A stretch of 64,000 bases of DNA from an uncultured Clostridia bacterium (GTDB taxonomy: Bacteria > Bacillota > Clostridia > Lachnospirales > Lachnospiraceae). Where the stretch lies: positions 1 through 64,000 of the forward strand of contig CANDNA010000007.1 in NCBI GenBank assembly GCA_947385955.1, written 5' to 3'. The notes under the pieces were generated by a model. That model was given only the letters and a program-made list of their open reading frames with translations. It had not been told where the DNA came from and searched no databases. A program made the translations under genes and the position numbers. Below, in pieces: positions 43,046 to 51,930 of this stretch (positions within the stretch are counted from its first letter, which is position 1; every line of letters starts with the position of its first letter).

Positions 43046-44292
43046 AAACAGACGACAGATATGGGCAGCAGGTTTCGCCGCAGGCGATCCGAAAAAATAT
43101 GTTCTGGAATGTGGCCGGATCGGTGGGATTTATCGGGGCGCAGTGGCTGATGACGATTCTGATCGTGCGGCTGGCAGGGTATACGGAGGCGGGGTATCTG
43201 TCCCTGGGCCTGTCCCTGACCAATGTATTTACCAATATTGCCTATTTCTGTATCCGGAATTACCAGGTTTCCGATACGGCGGACCGGTACAGCGCAGATA
43301 TTTATGTGACCCACAGAATGCTGGCGGCGTTTTCTGCCTTTCTTTTGTATGCGCTGTTTGTGCTGTGCAATGGCTATTCCGTTTATGTAACGGTGTTTCT
43401 GCTGGCATTTATGCTGTACCGGCTGCACGAAGCGGTGGTGGATGTGTTCCATGGCATTGACCAGAGGGCATGGCATCTGGATGTGGCAGGACAGTCTTTC
43501 CTGATGCGGGGTATCCTGACGCTGGCTGCTTTTTTTCTGGTGGAAAAGCTGACGGGCAATCTGATCCTGACCTCGATTGCCATGCTGGTATTCGCTTATG
43601 GGATCCTCCTTGTATTCGATCTGCCCAGAGCCCGGAGCTATCAGACTTTTTCCCTGCGCTTTGACAGAGGGGCGCTCCGGTCGCTGACAGGAGAATGCTT
43701 TCCCCTGTTTCTGTATGCCCTCTGCCTGAATGCGGTAGTCCCCATTCCCAGATATGTTCTGGAAAAGCTGGCCGGAAGCGAAGTGCTGGGATATTACAGC
43801 TCGGTGGCCATTCCCGCATCGGTGATCCAGTTGTTGTCTTCTTATATTTTTACGACATTTACGGGGCTGTTTGCAGAGTATGCGGCGAAAGGGGAGCGGA
43901 AGAAGTTTCAGACGCTTTTCTGGAAACTGGCGGCCGGCGTAAGCGGGCTGGTGGTACTGTCACTGGCAGGCTGCATGCTGCTGGGAGAGTGGGCGCTGGT
44001 GCTGCTTTTTACAGAGAGCATCCGCCCCTATGCCTATCTGCTGACTCCTACCGTGCTGTGCTGCGGCGTCATTGCGCTGATCTGGTTTGTGGGGACCGTG
44101 CTGACCGTGCTGCGTGACCGGATGGGCCTTTTCACAGGCGCCGCTGCAGGAACGGTCACTGCAGCGTTTGTGTCCTGGCCCTGTATCAGGGCCTGGGGTG
44201 TGGATGGCGTCAATGCGGCGCTGTTTCTTTCCAGTGCAGTGACTCTTGTACTGTTTTTCTGTCGTTATGCAGTCTGCATAAAACGATTGTAG
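43042..44292 (+). CDS. Wzx-like polysaccharide flippase
   Basis: This 416-residue protein has about twelve hydrophobic helices. It begins with KNMFWNVAGSVGFIGAQWLM, the usual Wzx/PST start with an early Asn and Gly. FLYALCLNAVVPIPRYVLEKL begins the second half. It should flip lipid-linked repeat units. ATGA overlap with the CotH gene suggests tight coupling. It ends its operon, eleven bases from a convergent GT2 gene with no terminator visible between. Confidence 0.85.
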   Translation: MKTDDRYGQQVSPQAIRKNMFWNVAGSVGFIGAQWLMTILIVRLAGYTEAGYLSLGLSLTNVFTNIAYFCIRNYQVSDTADRYSADIYVTHRMLAAFSAFLLYALFVLCNGYSVYVTVFLLAFMLYRLHEAVVDVFHGIDQRAWHLDVAGQSFLMRGILTLAAFFLVEKLTGNLILTSIAMLVFAYGILLVFDLPRARSYQTFSLRFDRGALRSLTGECFPLFLYALCLNAVVPIPRYVLEKLAGSEVLGYYSSVAIPASVIQLLSSYIFTTFTGLFAEYAAKGERKKFQTLFWKLAAGVSGLVVLSLAGCMLLGEWALVLLFTESIRPYAYLLTPTVLCCGVIALIWFVGTVLTVLRDRMGLFTGAAAGTVTAAFVSWPCIRAWGVDGVNAALFLSSAVTLVLFFCRYAVCIKRL

Positions 44293-44303
44293 AATCCGGC
44301 AGT

Positions 44304-45260
44304 CTATTCCCGGTCTGTTTCTTTCTGAAGATTTTTATACCGGTCTGCCGTCCGCTGAAGCTGGTATTCAAAATCCCGTCGGTTGTTTTCACTCATATTG
44401 CTCAGAATCAGTCCCGCAAAGAAAGACTGGAGTGCGGCCAGTGTAACGAACCCGCATACCACCAGCGTGGGGATCTGGAGGACCAGATGGGTCTCCAGAA
44501 ACCGGATAAATACCGGAATGAAGAAACCGGCGGCCAGCAGCATCAGGCCGGCGGCAATCAGTGAGAAAAAAGCCAGAGGTTTGTAGGTTTTGAACAGACG
44601 CAGGATCATTTTCAGTACTTTGAATCCGTCGGAATAGGTATTCAGCTTGGAAACACTGCCTTTGGGCCTGTCGCGGTAGTCCACGATCACATTTTCAATC
44701 TGCATATGGTTATAGACGGCATGGATGGTCATTTCCGTTTCGATTTCAAAGCCCTGGGACAGGACCGGGAAGGTTTTGACAAAGGAATAGCCAAATGCCC
44801 GGTAGCCGGTCATAATGTCCTTGATGTCGGAACCGAACAGGCGGTTGATACTGCCTTTTACCAGGCTGTTGCCGAAATTATGGAAGGGTCTTTTGTTTTC
44901 TGAAAAGTAGGTGGAAGAAAGCCGGTCCCCCACGACCATATCCGCATGATGCTCCAGCACACGTTCTGCCATTTCAGCGGCATGTTCCAGCGGATAGGTG
45001 TCGTCCCCGTCAATGAGGATATAGCAGCTTGCGTCAATTTCCCGGAACATCCGCCGGATGACGTTGCCCTTTCCCTGCTGGTACTCTTTTCTGACCACAG
45101 CGCCGGCGGCGGCGGCGATCCGGGCCGTATCGTCGGTAGAGTTGTTGTCATATACATAGATTACGGCCTCAGGCAGGGCGGCCCTGGCATCGTTGACCAC
45201 CTTTTCAATGGTGGGCGCTTCGTTATAGCAGGGAATCAGAACTGCAATCTTATCTAACAT
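44304..45260 (-). CDS. GT2 glycosyltransferase, DPM1-like with C-terminal helices
   Basis: This 318-residue enzyme has IAVLIPCYNEAPTIEKVV, VYDNNSTDDTARI and the metal site LIDGDDTYP. GDRLSSTYFSENKRPFHNF and MTGYRAFGYSF follow, marking the polyprenyl-phosphate glycosyltransferase subgroup. Two helices lie near the C-terminus and then a basic tail. ATG 45260 with AAAGGAAAG is preferred over 45281, which lies deeper in the upstream gene. It overlaps that gene by 11 bases. Confidence 0.88.
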   Translation of the reverse strand: MLDKIAVLIPCYNEAPTIEKVVNDARAALPEAVIYVYDNNSTDDTARIAAAAGAVVRKEYQQGKGNVIRRMFREIDASCYILIDGDDTYPLEHAAEMAERVLEHHADMVVGDRLSSTYFSENKRPFHNFGNSLVKGSINRLFGSDIKDIMTGYRAFGYSFVKTFPVLSQGFEIETEMTIHAVYNHMQIENVIVDYRDRPKGSVSKLNTYSDGFKVLKMILRLFKTYKPLAFFSLIAAGLMLLAAGFFIPVFIRFLETHLVLQIPTLVVCGFVTLAALQSFFAGLILSNMSENNRRDFEYQLQRTADRYKNLQKETDRE

Positions 45261-47517
45261 CGTCGCTTTCCTTTCTGGCAATCTTTAAAAGTCTGGCAAT
45301 CGGAAGCCGGGGGAGCCATTTGTCCGGCAGAATCCTGTAAAGCAGAAACAGCAGGGCAGTCAGGATGGAGATCCAGGCTGACAGGGTATAGGCGGCCGGG
45401 ATATGATAGTCCAGTGTAACCGTATGGACTTTGCCGTCACCGGAAAGGAGTACGCGGATCCGGTTGTTGTCTCCCTCTTCCAGAGAAACGGCATTGCCGT
45501 TTTCATCTGTGGCCCGGTAGTCTTTGTAATAGATCACAGGCACTTCGATGTACTGTTCTTCGGAAAGACAGGCATATTGTATGGTAGTGGTGACGCCTGT
45601 CCGTTTGATTTTTTTCAGGCTGATCTGATTGATATCTGACAGGGTGTGCTCTGTGGTAATATCCGCATCAATGGTATGTCTGGGACGCCATTCGAAGGGA
45701 TAGATGACAGTGTTGGCGCCGCTGGGGATGCCTACCAGCTTGCTGACGTGCCCATTGGTATAGTCCTGTTCTGCGGAATAGGCAAAATCCTCGCTTTTAA
45801 ACCGGACGGCAGACAGCATGCAAAGGCCCGCAAGCGCCACAAACAGGATGCGGCTGTAGCGTTTGAGCATTTTGGAGCGGAAACAGCAGATGCTGCCGGT
45901 GATGGCGAACAGCAGGCTGGCCGGTCCCAGCAGACGCCAGGCAAACTGTATTTTATTGAACAGAATGTCTAACAGCGGGATGGCCATCATCTTCCATCCG
46001 GGGAAGAAACTCAGCATCATAAAAGTCATAAAAGCGCCCATCAGGAACAGGCAGCGGATGTAGGCTTCTTTTTTTCCGTTCTTTTTTTCCAGCAGGACAT
46101 AAGAACATGCAATGGCACCGCAGATGGCAAGCGGGATCCCGAAGGTAAGGGAATAATAGTCCCCTGCGGTCTGCAGTCCGAACAGCCCGGACAGATTCAT
46201 GGTGTATTCCTGATAGGAACCCAGATCCAGGGCATCCATCCACAGGTCTTCATTCTGGTAGAAATCCAGGAACGGTATGAGAAAACCGATATTCAGAAGC
46301 AGACTGGCAAGAACGGCTTTGCCCATTTCGATCAGGCGTCTGCCCAGTAACAGTTCTCTCAGATATAGTATGCTCAATATGGCGCAAAAGGTACCTGCCA
46401 GTGTGACGCTTAAAATATGACTCTGGAGAAGGCCGGTCATGCCCAGGGCCAGACAGCCCCATTTTTTCCTCTCTCCGATCAGGATATGATACAGGCCGGC
46501 AAATACGAGGGGAAAGAAGGTCATGGCCAGAAATTCCCCCACAGCGCCCCGTGCATAGATATTGGTAAAACGGTACGGGCAGCAGGTATAAAGCAGGGAA
46601 GCCAAAAGGGCCGCTTTTCTGCTGCCTCCGATTTCCTTTGTACAGTAATAGGTCAGCGCCGCCGTAGCCATATTGCATACGACGATCAGAAATTTGAAAC
46701 TGTCTGCCATCGATACCCCCTGCATCCGGAGCCATGCCGGCAGATACAGGAACAGATTGGGATACATGGCGTTTAAGTATCCGTTTCCGTGCAGCGCTTC
46801 GGGATAGATTACCACGGGAAACTGACCGGAAAGCAGGCCGTCTTTGATACCCTCGATGCGGATCAGATGGTAGCACAGATCCACAGCCCAGGAAAGCCCC
46901 GTGTTCAGATAAGGAACAGAAGCAAACAGGCCGATACCTGCCAGAGTGAGAATGACATAATCATCCCGCAGATTCCGTCCGTTTTTTGCACGGAACAGGC
47001 AGAATACTCCCAAACCTGCTGCCAGCAGCAGGAACAGGACGATCAGAAAGGTGGTGTCCGTATAAAAGCGGTCTTTGGGAATCAGGGTCACACTTTGAAT
47101 CAACACATAGCTGGCGCCGTCATAGAGGATTTCGAACCGAAAATCCAGAGAAGAGCGTTCCAGTTCAAAGTCGTATTCTTTATAGGTCACTTCAGGGTCC
47201 AGTTTCCAGGTATCCAGCTCGGCCCCGTTGTCATAGACCTTCAGCTCGTTATCCTCCCCGTCAGTGTGATAGGCAATGCCGATGGCATATTCTCCCGGAT
47301 CCAGCAGATAGCCGGAGCTGGCCAGCATGACACCGGAATACTGGCTGTCCGGAGTCAGCCCGATGGCAGTACCGTCCTCGTAGCCGGACAGCCGGTTCAT
47401 ATCAATGGCATCAATGGTAATGGGGGTACGGCTTTCATCGCTCATCAGCAGGAAAAAGATTACAGCCAGTATCGCCATCAGGCAGGGAATTGCCGGTTTG
47501 ATTCGTTGCATCATCAT
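45250..47517 (-). CDS. Very large polytopic membrane protein, YfhO/GT-C-like
   Basis: This protein of about 755 residues has one N-terminal helix, an outer beta-rich domain of about 140 residues, then some twelve helices, and a second outer domain of about 130 residues before the last helix. GLSWAVDLCYHLIRIEGIK and FPVVIYPEALHGNGYL, with the acidic Asp in the first large loop, resemble membrane proteins annotated as 6-pyruvoyl-tetrahydropterin-synthase related or YfhO, which are GT-C-like. Three ATG codons in a row allow starts at 47517, 47514 or 47511. It lies two bases after the small anchored protein gene. Confidence 0.75.
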   Translation of the reverse strand: MMMQRIKPAIPCLMAILAVIFFLLMSDESRTPITIDAIDMNRLSGYEDGTAIGLTPDSQYSGVMLASSGYLLDPGEYAIGIAYHTDGEDNELKVYDNGAELDTWKLDPEVTYKEYDFELERSSLDFRFEILYDGASYVLIQSVTLIPKDRFYTDTTFLIVLFLLLAAGLGVFCLFRAKNGRNLRDDYVILTLAGIGLFASVPYLNTGLSWAVDLCYHLIRIEGIKDGLLSGQFPVVIYPEALHGNGYLNAMYPNLFLYLPAWLRMQGVSMADSFKFLIVVCNMATAALTYYCTKEIGGSRKAALLASLLYTCCPYRFTNIYARGAVGEFLAMTFFPLVFAGLYHILIGERKKWGCLALGMTGLLQSHILSVTLAGTFCAILSILYLRELLLGRRLIEMGKAVLASLLLNIGFLIPFLDFYQNEDLWMDALDLGSYQEYTMNLSGLFGLQTAGDYYSLTFGIPLAICGAIACSYVLLEKKNGKKEAYIRCLFLMGAFMTFMMLSFFPGWKMMAIPLLDILFNKIQFAWRLLGPASLLFAITGSICCFRSKMLKRYSRILFVALAGLCMLSAVRFKSEDFAYSAEQDYTNGHVSKLVGIPSGANTVIYPFEWRPRHTIDADITTEHTLSDINQISLKKIKRTGVTTTIQYACLSEEQYIEVPVIYYKDYRATDENGNAVSLEEGDNNRIRVLLSGDGKVHTVTLDYHIPAAYTLSAWISILTALLFLLYRILPDKWLPRLPIARLLKIARKESDDVR

Positions 47518-47519
47518 AA

Positions 47520-48173
47520 TTAAGTGTCCTCGTTTGTTTTTTCGAATTTGCGGCACATAAAAAAGAGAAGAAGGCCAAACAGTAAACATGCGGTATAATA
47601 GGGAAGATAACAGGTCTCATCCACTGCATCCACATAAGTGTAGATCATTGCGGGCGTGAGCTTTTCTTCCGGGGAACCGTTATAATAGAAAGCCCCTGCT
47701 TCCTGCGGGCCGATGACGGGGCTGCCGGAATAGAGCGCCAGCGAGGCTTCTTCATATTCATGGGCCTGCATATGCCAGTGATAGGTCTGATCCGGTTCCA
47801 GATGTACTTCCAGAGGGAAACGGATCCAGCGGTAATTCATCACATCTCCGGACTCTAAAGTGACAGAACCGATGTCTTTTCCCGTATTGTCTGACAGGGT
47901 CAGATCCACTGTGCCTTCCCTGGCCTGTCCGCTGATCAGAAACCGGAAAGAGATACCGGTCAGATGCCGGCGGGAGGGAGTAAATTCCCCGGTGAGAACG
48001 GAGCCGTCCGACAGATTCAGATTGGGAAAGATACCCCGTTCCAGGGAGGCGCTTTCATAGGAAGTATGTCCGAGCAGTCCCAGGGGCCATATGGAAACAC
48101 ATAACAGCAGCACCAGGACCGGGATGATACAGGGGTAGAACGAAAACAGTTTTTTACAGGTTTTTCTTGTCAT
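47520..48173 (-). CDS. Small membrane-anchored protein with outer beta domain, unknown
   Basis: This protein of about 217 residues was not recognised. It has a hydrophobic helix near each end, and the 140 residues between them look like a beta sandwich (REGTVDLTLSDNTGKDIGS, YHWHMQAHEYEEA). Similar modules are found fused to GT-C-like proteins, and the next gene has a related-looking outer domain, so it may be a partner subunit. ATG 48173 fits AAAGGA better than ATG 48182. It is the first gene of its operon. Confidence 0.65.
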   Translation of the reverse strand: MTRKTCKKLFSFYPCIIPVLVLLLCVSIWPLGLLGHTSYESASLERGIFPNLNLSDGSVLTGEFTPSRRHLTGISFRFLISGQAREGTVDLTLSDNTGKDIGSVTLESGDVMNYRWIRFPLEVHLEPDQTYHWHMQAHEYEEASLALYSGSPVIGPQEAGAFYYNGSPEEKLTPAMIYTYVDAVDETCYLPYYTACLLFGLLLFFMCRKFEKTNEDT

Positions 48174-48231
48174 CAGATTCATCCTTTATACGTATTGACG
48201 CCGCAGCTTCCTGAGGCCGCGGGTTCTCTTT

Positions 48232-48260
48232 ATTATCATACATTTTACAATAGGTGTCAA
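48232..48260 (-). promoter_or_regulatory. Strong minus-strand promoter
   Basis: On the minus strand TTGACA (48255-48260) is 17 bases before GATAAT (48232-48237). This is close to consensus and drives the three-gene operon ending at 44304. The leader of about 50 bases contains an imperfect GC-rich inverted repeat (48201-48222) that could fold in RNA. Confidence 0.75.
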
Positions 48261-48307
48261 TGAAGGAAAAAACTGGAATAAAGTTTCCCAACATTCTGTC
48301 GCATTTC

Positions 48308-48336
48308 TTGTATTAAAAGAGGGAGTATGTTAAAAT
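48308..48336 (+). promoter_or_regulatory. Promoter of the acyltransferase/MBOAT operon
   Basis: TTGTAT (48308-48313) lies 17 bases before TAAAAT (48331-48336), with TGT before the -10 as an extended element. The ATG at 48360 follows after 23 bases. It is divergent from the minus promoter at 48232-48260. Confidence 0.75.
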
Positions 48337-48359
48337 ATATTCATTTAGCGAGGTAGACC

Positions 48360-49361
48360 ATGACAGAGAAGAGAAGATGGAAGGAAATGGATATGCTGCG
48401 GGGGATGGCGATTCTGATGGTGCTCCTGTATCATTCCATTCTTGTCTTTCCGGTGAACCTTCATGAGATCACGTGGTGCAGGATGCTTCATACGTTTTTA
48501 TGGACGGTGCAGATGCCGCTGTTTTTTCTGGTATCCGGTTTTTGTTATTCTTTCCACGGCAGTTACAGGGAGTATGCGGTCAGAAAATGCAGGCGGATTC
48601 TGATCCCGCATCTGGTATTTTCCGCATTGGATATTCTGCCCAGACTGATTCCCAACCCGTTTGTCAACGAGCAGATGGATCTGCGGGAAGCAGTGACGGA
48701 TCTGGTACTGTATGGAGGCAGTGACTGGTTTTTGTGGACACTTTTTGTGATTGCCCTGCTGTTTCCGGTACTGGAGAGGCTTCTGACAGGCAGAAATGCC
48801 CTGCGCAGGGCAGGTGTTTTTCTGGTCGTTATCCTGTTTCTGGCCAAGCCGTATATCACGGATCTGTTCCTTATGAATATGGTATCCCAGTATCTGTGGT
48901 ATTTCTTTTTGGGATATGGGCTGCGGAGAAACGCAGACAGGATCCTGCCAAAACTGAAAAAAACCGGTTTCCTTCTGCCTTCCCTGGCTTCTATGCTGCT
49001 TTTCTTTGCCGGGTTTCTGGTATGGAATGAGGAGGTATGGAGCGGCGCCCGGCTGTTGGAAGTAGTATGCGTATTGAGCAGTTTTCTATTCTTTTTTGCC
49101 CTGTCGGGATGCTGCGGCAGATACACGGCAGGTTTTCTGACAGAATGCGGCACCTGGTCTCTCCAGATGTATCTTCTGGATGCCTATGCCCTTGTCCTGA
49201 CCAGGACGCTGCTGGTATCCGTGATGGGGCTGCAGACGCCGGTTCTTATCATCCTCGGCAATTTCCTGGCAGATACCGCACTGGTACTGCTGATTTCAAA
49301 ATATATTTTAACAAAAGCAAAGGTGTTCAGGATATTCTGCGGGATACCTGAAAAAGGATAG
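48360..49361 (+). CDS. Acyltransferase 3 family membrane protein
   Basis: This 333-residue protein has about ten hydrophobic helices and starts with RWKEMDMLRGMAILMVLLYH. The Arg and His of the acyltransferase 3 core are in place, and MPLFFLVSGFCYSFHG follows. It likely transfers acetyl or another acyl group to a sugar. GAGG precedes the ATG. It heads a long plus-strand operon and is followed after two bases by an MBOAT gene. Confidence 0.85.
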   Translation: MTEKRRWKEMDMLRGMAILMVLLYHSILVFPVNLHEITWCRMLHTFLWTVQMPLFFLVSGFCYSFHGSYREYAVRKCRRILIPHLVFSALDILPRLIPNPFVNEQMDLREAVTDLVLYGGSDWFLWTLFVIALLFPVLERLLTGRNALRRAGVFLVVILFLAKPYITDLFLMNMVSQYLWYFFLGYGLRRNADRILPKLKKTGFLLPSLASMLLFFAGFLVWNEEVWSGARLLEVVCVLSSFLFFFALSGCCGRYTAGFLTECGTWSLQMYLLDAYALVLTRTLLVSVMGLQTPVLIILGNFLADTALVLLISKYILTKAKVFRIFCGIPEKG

Positions 49362-49363
49362 CA

Positions 49364-50842
49364 ATGCTGTTTAATTCCTATATTTTTATTCTGTTGTTTC
49401 TGCCCCTTTCTCTGGCAGGCTATTATGTCTGTAACGCAAAGGGAAAATATGAATGGGGCAAGACCTGGCTGACGGCCATGTCCCTTTGGTTTTATGCCTG
49501 GTTTCATGTGAAGTATCTGCTGATTATCACAGGCAGCATACTTGGGAATTACGCTCTGTACAGGCTGCTGTTAAGCCACAGGGGAAGCCGGGAGAGCCGC
49601 AGGAAAGATCTGTATCTGACTGCTGCGGGCGCAGGGGCCAATCTGGGCGTCCTGTTTTATTATAAATATTATGATTTTTTTGTGGAAAATATCAATGCGC
49701 TGTGCCATACCCAGTTTACGCTGCAAAGAGTCCTGCTGCCTCTCGGGATCAGTTTTTTCACGTTTCAGCAGATCGGATTTCTGGTGGATACGTACCAGGG
49801 GAGGACAAAGAACTATCCGTTTATGGAATATGCCCTGTTTGTGACCTTTTTTCCTCAGTTGATTGCGGGGCCGATTGTCACGTACGATGAAATGATCGAT
49901 CAGTTTGCCGATCCGCAGAGAAAGAGATGGGATGCCCGCCGGATGAGTATGGGGCTGTATGCATTTGTCTGCGGCCTGGCTAAAAAAGTACTGATCGCGG
50001 ATATTTTCGGGAAGGCGGTTGCCTGGGGATACGGTAATATAGAGGCGCTCAGCGGCCTGACGGCTCTGTGGCTGATTGCTTCCTATTCCGTACAGCTCTA
50101 TTTTGATTTCAGCGGTTACTGTGATATGGCCAGAGGAATCGGGCTGATGTTCGGGATAGAGCTGCCGGTTAATTTTCATTCTCCCTATAAGGCCCATCAT
50201 CCTGTGGAGTTCTGGAAACGGTGGCATATGACGCTGACCCGGTTTTTTACCCGGTATCTCTATATTCCACTGGGCGGGAGCCGGAAAGGAACTGTCCGGA
50301 CCTGCGTCAATATTATGATTGTGTATTTTCTCAGCGGCCTGTGGCATGGCGCCGGATGGACTTTTGTGTTCTGGGGTGTGATGCACGGACTGTTTTATGT
50401 TTTGACCAAACTGTTTCTGCCTGCGGTATGCCGGATCCCCAGGGCGCTGGGGTGTCTGCTGAATCTGATTCTGATCCAGGTCCTGTGGGTGTTTTTCCGT
50501 GCGGAAACAATGGGACAGGCCTGGCAGGTACTCAAAAGAGCTGTATCAGGCAGTTATGCACTGGCCGGTGTGCCGCAGGGGTTTGCAGAACAGTTTCGTA
50601 CACCGGAGTTTTTCTATTGTCTGAAAGTGCTGAAGCTGGATACCATGCCCTATGGCGCCTATTTTCTGATGCTGGCTTATATGGCGGTGGCATGGCTGCT
50701 GATTCTGTGCTGCCGGAATGTCAACGAGAAACTTGCGGATTTCAAACCAGCAATGGCCAATTCCCTGTATACGGCAGTGCTGTTTTTATGGTCGCTTGTC
50801 TCTCTGTCGGAGGTCAGCACATTTCTGTACTTTAACTTTTAA
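49364..50842 (+). CDS. MBOAT-family O-acyltransferase (second copy)
   Basis: This 492-residue polytopic protein has FFPQLIAGPIVTYDEM, FDFSGYCDMARGIGLMFGI and VEFWKRWHMTLTRFFTRYL, with the active histidine in SGLWHGAGWTFVFWG. It is the second MBOAT of the island, and its end region differs from the copy at 37049, so it is not a recent duplication. The next gene is a secreted SGNH-like partner. AAAGGA lies before the ATG. Confidence 0.92.
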   Translation: MLFNSYIFILLFLPLSLAGYYVCNAKGKYEWGKTWLTAMSLWFYAWFHVKYLLIITGSILGNYALYRLLLSHRGSRESRRKDLYLTAAGAGANLGVLFYYKYYDFFVENINALCHTQFTLQRVLLPLGISFFTFQQIGFLVDTYQGRTKNYPFMEYALFVTFFPQLIAGPIVTYDEMIDQFADPQRKRWDARRMSMGLYAFVCGLAKKVLIADIFGKAVAWGYGNIEALSGLTALWLIASYSVQLYFDFSGYCDMARGIGLMFGIELPVNFHSPYKAHHPVEFWKRWHMTLTRFFTRYLYIPLGGSRKGTVRTCVNIMIVYFLSGLWHGAGWTFVFWGVMHGLFYVLTKLFLPAVCRIPRALGCLLNLILIQVLWVFFRAETMGQAWQVLKRAVSGSYALAGVPQGFAEQFRTPEFFYCLKVLKLDTMPYGAYFLMLAYMAVAWLLILCCRNVNEKLADFKPAMANSLYTAVLFLWSLVSLSEVSTFLYFNF

Positions 50843-50873
50843 CAGATTATGAGGAGCAAAGGATAAAAGCGTT

Positions 50874-51929
50874 ATGGGATACAACAGATGGCTTGCACAA
50901 ACCTGCATCATCATTTTTGTCGGCATGGCCGGTTCCGTCCTGCTGGTGGTAACAGTGGATCCGTTTTTTCATTATCATGGGCCTCTTCGGCGTTTTCCCT
51001 ATCAGATTGACAATCAGCTCAGCCAGAATCCGGGTATGGCAAAACATATGGAGTACGACAGTGTTTTATTGGGTTCTTCCATGACGGTGAATTTTGAAAC
51101 GGACTGGTTTGCAGAGAAAATGGGGTTGCAGACTCTGAAACTTTCCTATAACGGGGCATATCCAAAGGACATCAGCAACATCATGGAAATGGTGGATCTG
51201 CGGGACGGAGAGCTGAAGCAGGTCTTTTGGGGAGTGGATCTGGCTTCCTATACAGGCGGCATCAATGAAACCAAGTATCCTCTGCCCGACTATCTGTACA
51301 ACACTTCTCTGGCGGATGATGTCCAGTATTGGTTTAATAAGGGTGTTTTGCTTGACTATATTTTAAAGCCTCTGATTGAGCAGGAACCTACGCCGCTGAG
51401 CAGCGTATACGCTTCGGAAGAGGCTTTGCAGGGGTGCTACAGCCGGGACTATGTGCTGGCCAATTATACAATACCGGAGAAAAATGATGCCTGGTTCCCG
51501 GAGGATCTGTTTATCGAAGATCTGGAGGCCAATCTGCAGGCCAATATCCTGCCGGTGATCGAATCCCATCCGGAAACCCGGTTTGTTGTGTTTTTCCCGC
51601 CTTACAGTGTGCTTTACTGGTATGAATATGTGCAGAACAATCAATTGGATGCTGTTATGTATGAATATCAGTATTTTATGGAAAAACTGTTGGTATACGA
51701 TAATGTGGAGCTGTATTTCTTTCCCGGAATCGAGGAGATTGTCTGTGATCTGGGTTTTTATGCGGACAGCGGGCACTATAATCAGAGTGTGAACCTGTTT
51801 ATGACGTCTTGCTTTGCCAATGAAATGTGCCGGATCAGTGAAGAAAACTACAAAGAAGAGTTACAGCGGATGAAAAGCATGATAGAAACCTATGACTATG
51901 ATGCGCTTTTCGCCGCAGGAGGAAGATAA
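50874..51929 (+). CDS. SGNH-like anchored partner of MBOAT (second copy)
   Basis: This 351-residue protein has one N-terminal helix (residues 8-27), then an outer domain with block I SVLLGSSMTVNFETDWF and a C-terminal DSGHYNQSVN carrying the Asp and His. The layout is like DltD or AlgX/J and the position right after an MBOAT gene is the usual one. It is shorter than the copy at 38582 and lacks its extra C-terminal region. GAGGAG lies before the ATG. Confidence 0.8.
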   Translation: MGYNRWLAQTCIIIFVGMAGSVLLVVTVDPFFHYHGPLRRFPYQIDNQLSQNPGMAKHMEYDSVLLGSSMTVNFETDWFAEKMGLQTLKLSYNGAYPKDISNIMEMVDLRDGELKQVFWGVDLASYTGGINETKYPLPDYLYNTSLADDVQYWFNKGVLLDYILKPLIEQEPTPLSSVYASEEALQGCYSRDYVLANYTIPEKNDAWFPEDLFIEDLEANLQANILPVIESHPETRFVVFFPPYSVLYWYEYVQNNQLDAVMYEYQYFMEKLLVYDNVELYFFPGIEEIVCDLGFYADSGHYNQSVNLFMTSCFANEMCRISEENYKEELQRMKSMIETYDYDALFAAGGR

Positions 51930-51930
51930 A

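Noticed and set aside
44281-44310. Shared terminator between convergent genes
   Set aside because: No inverted repeat or T run is present in the gap.
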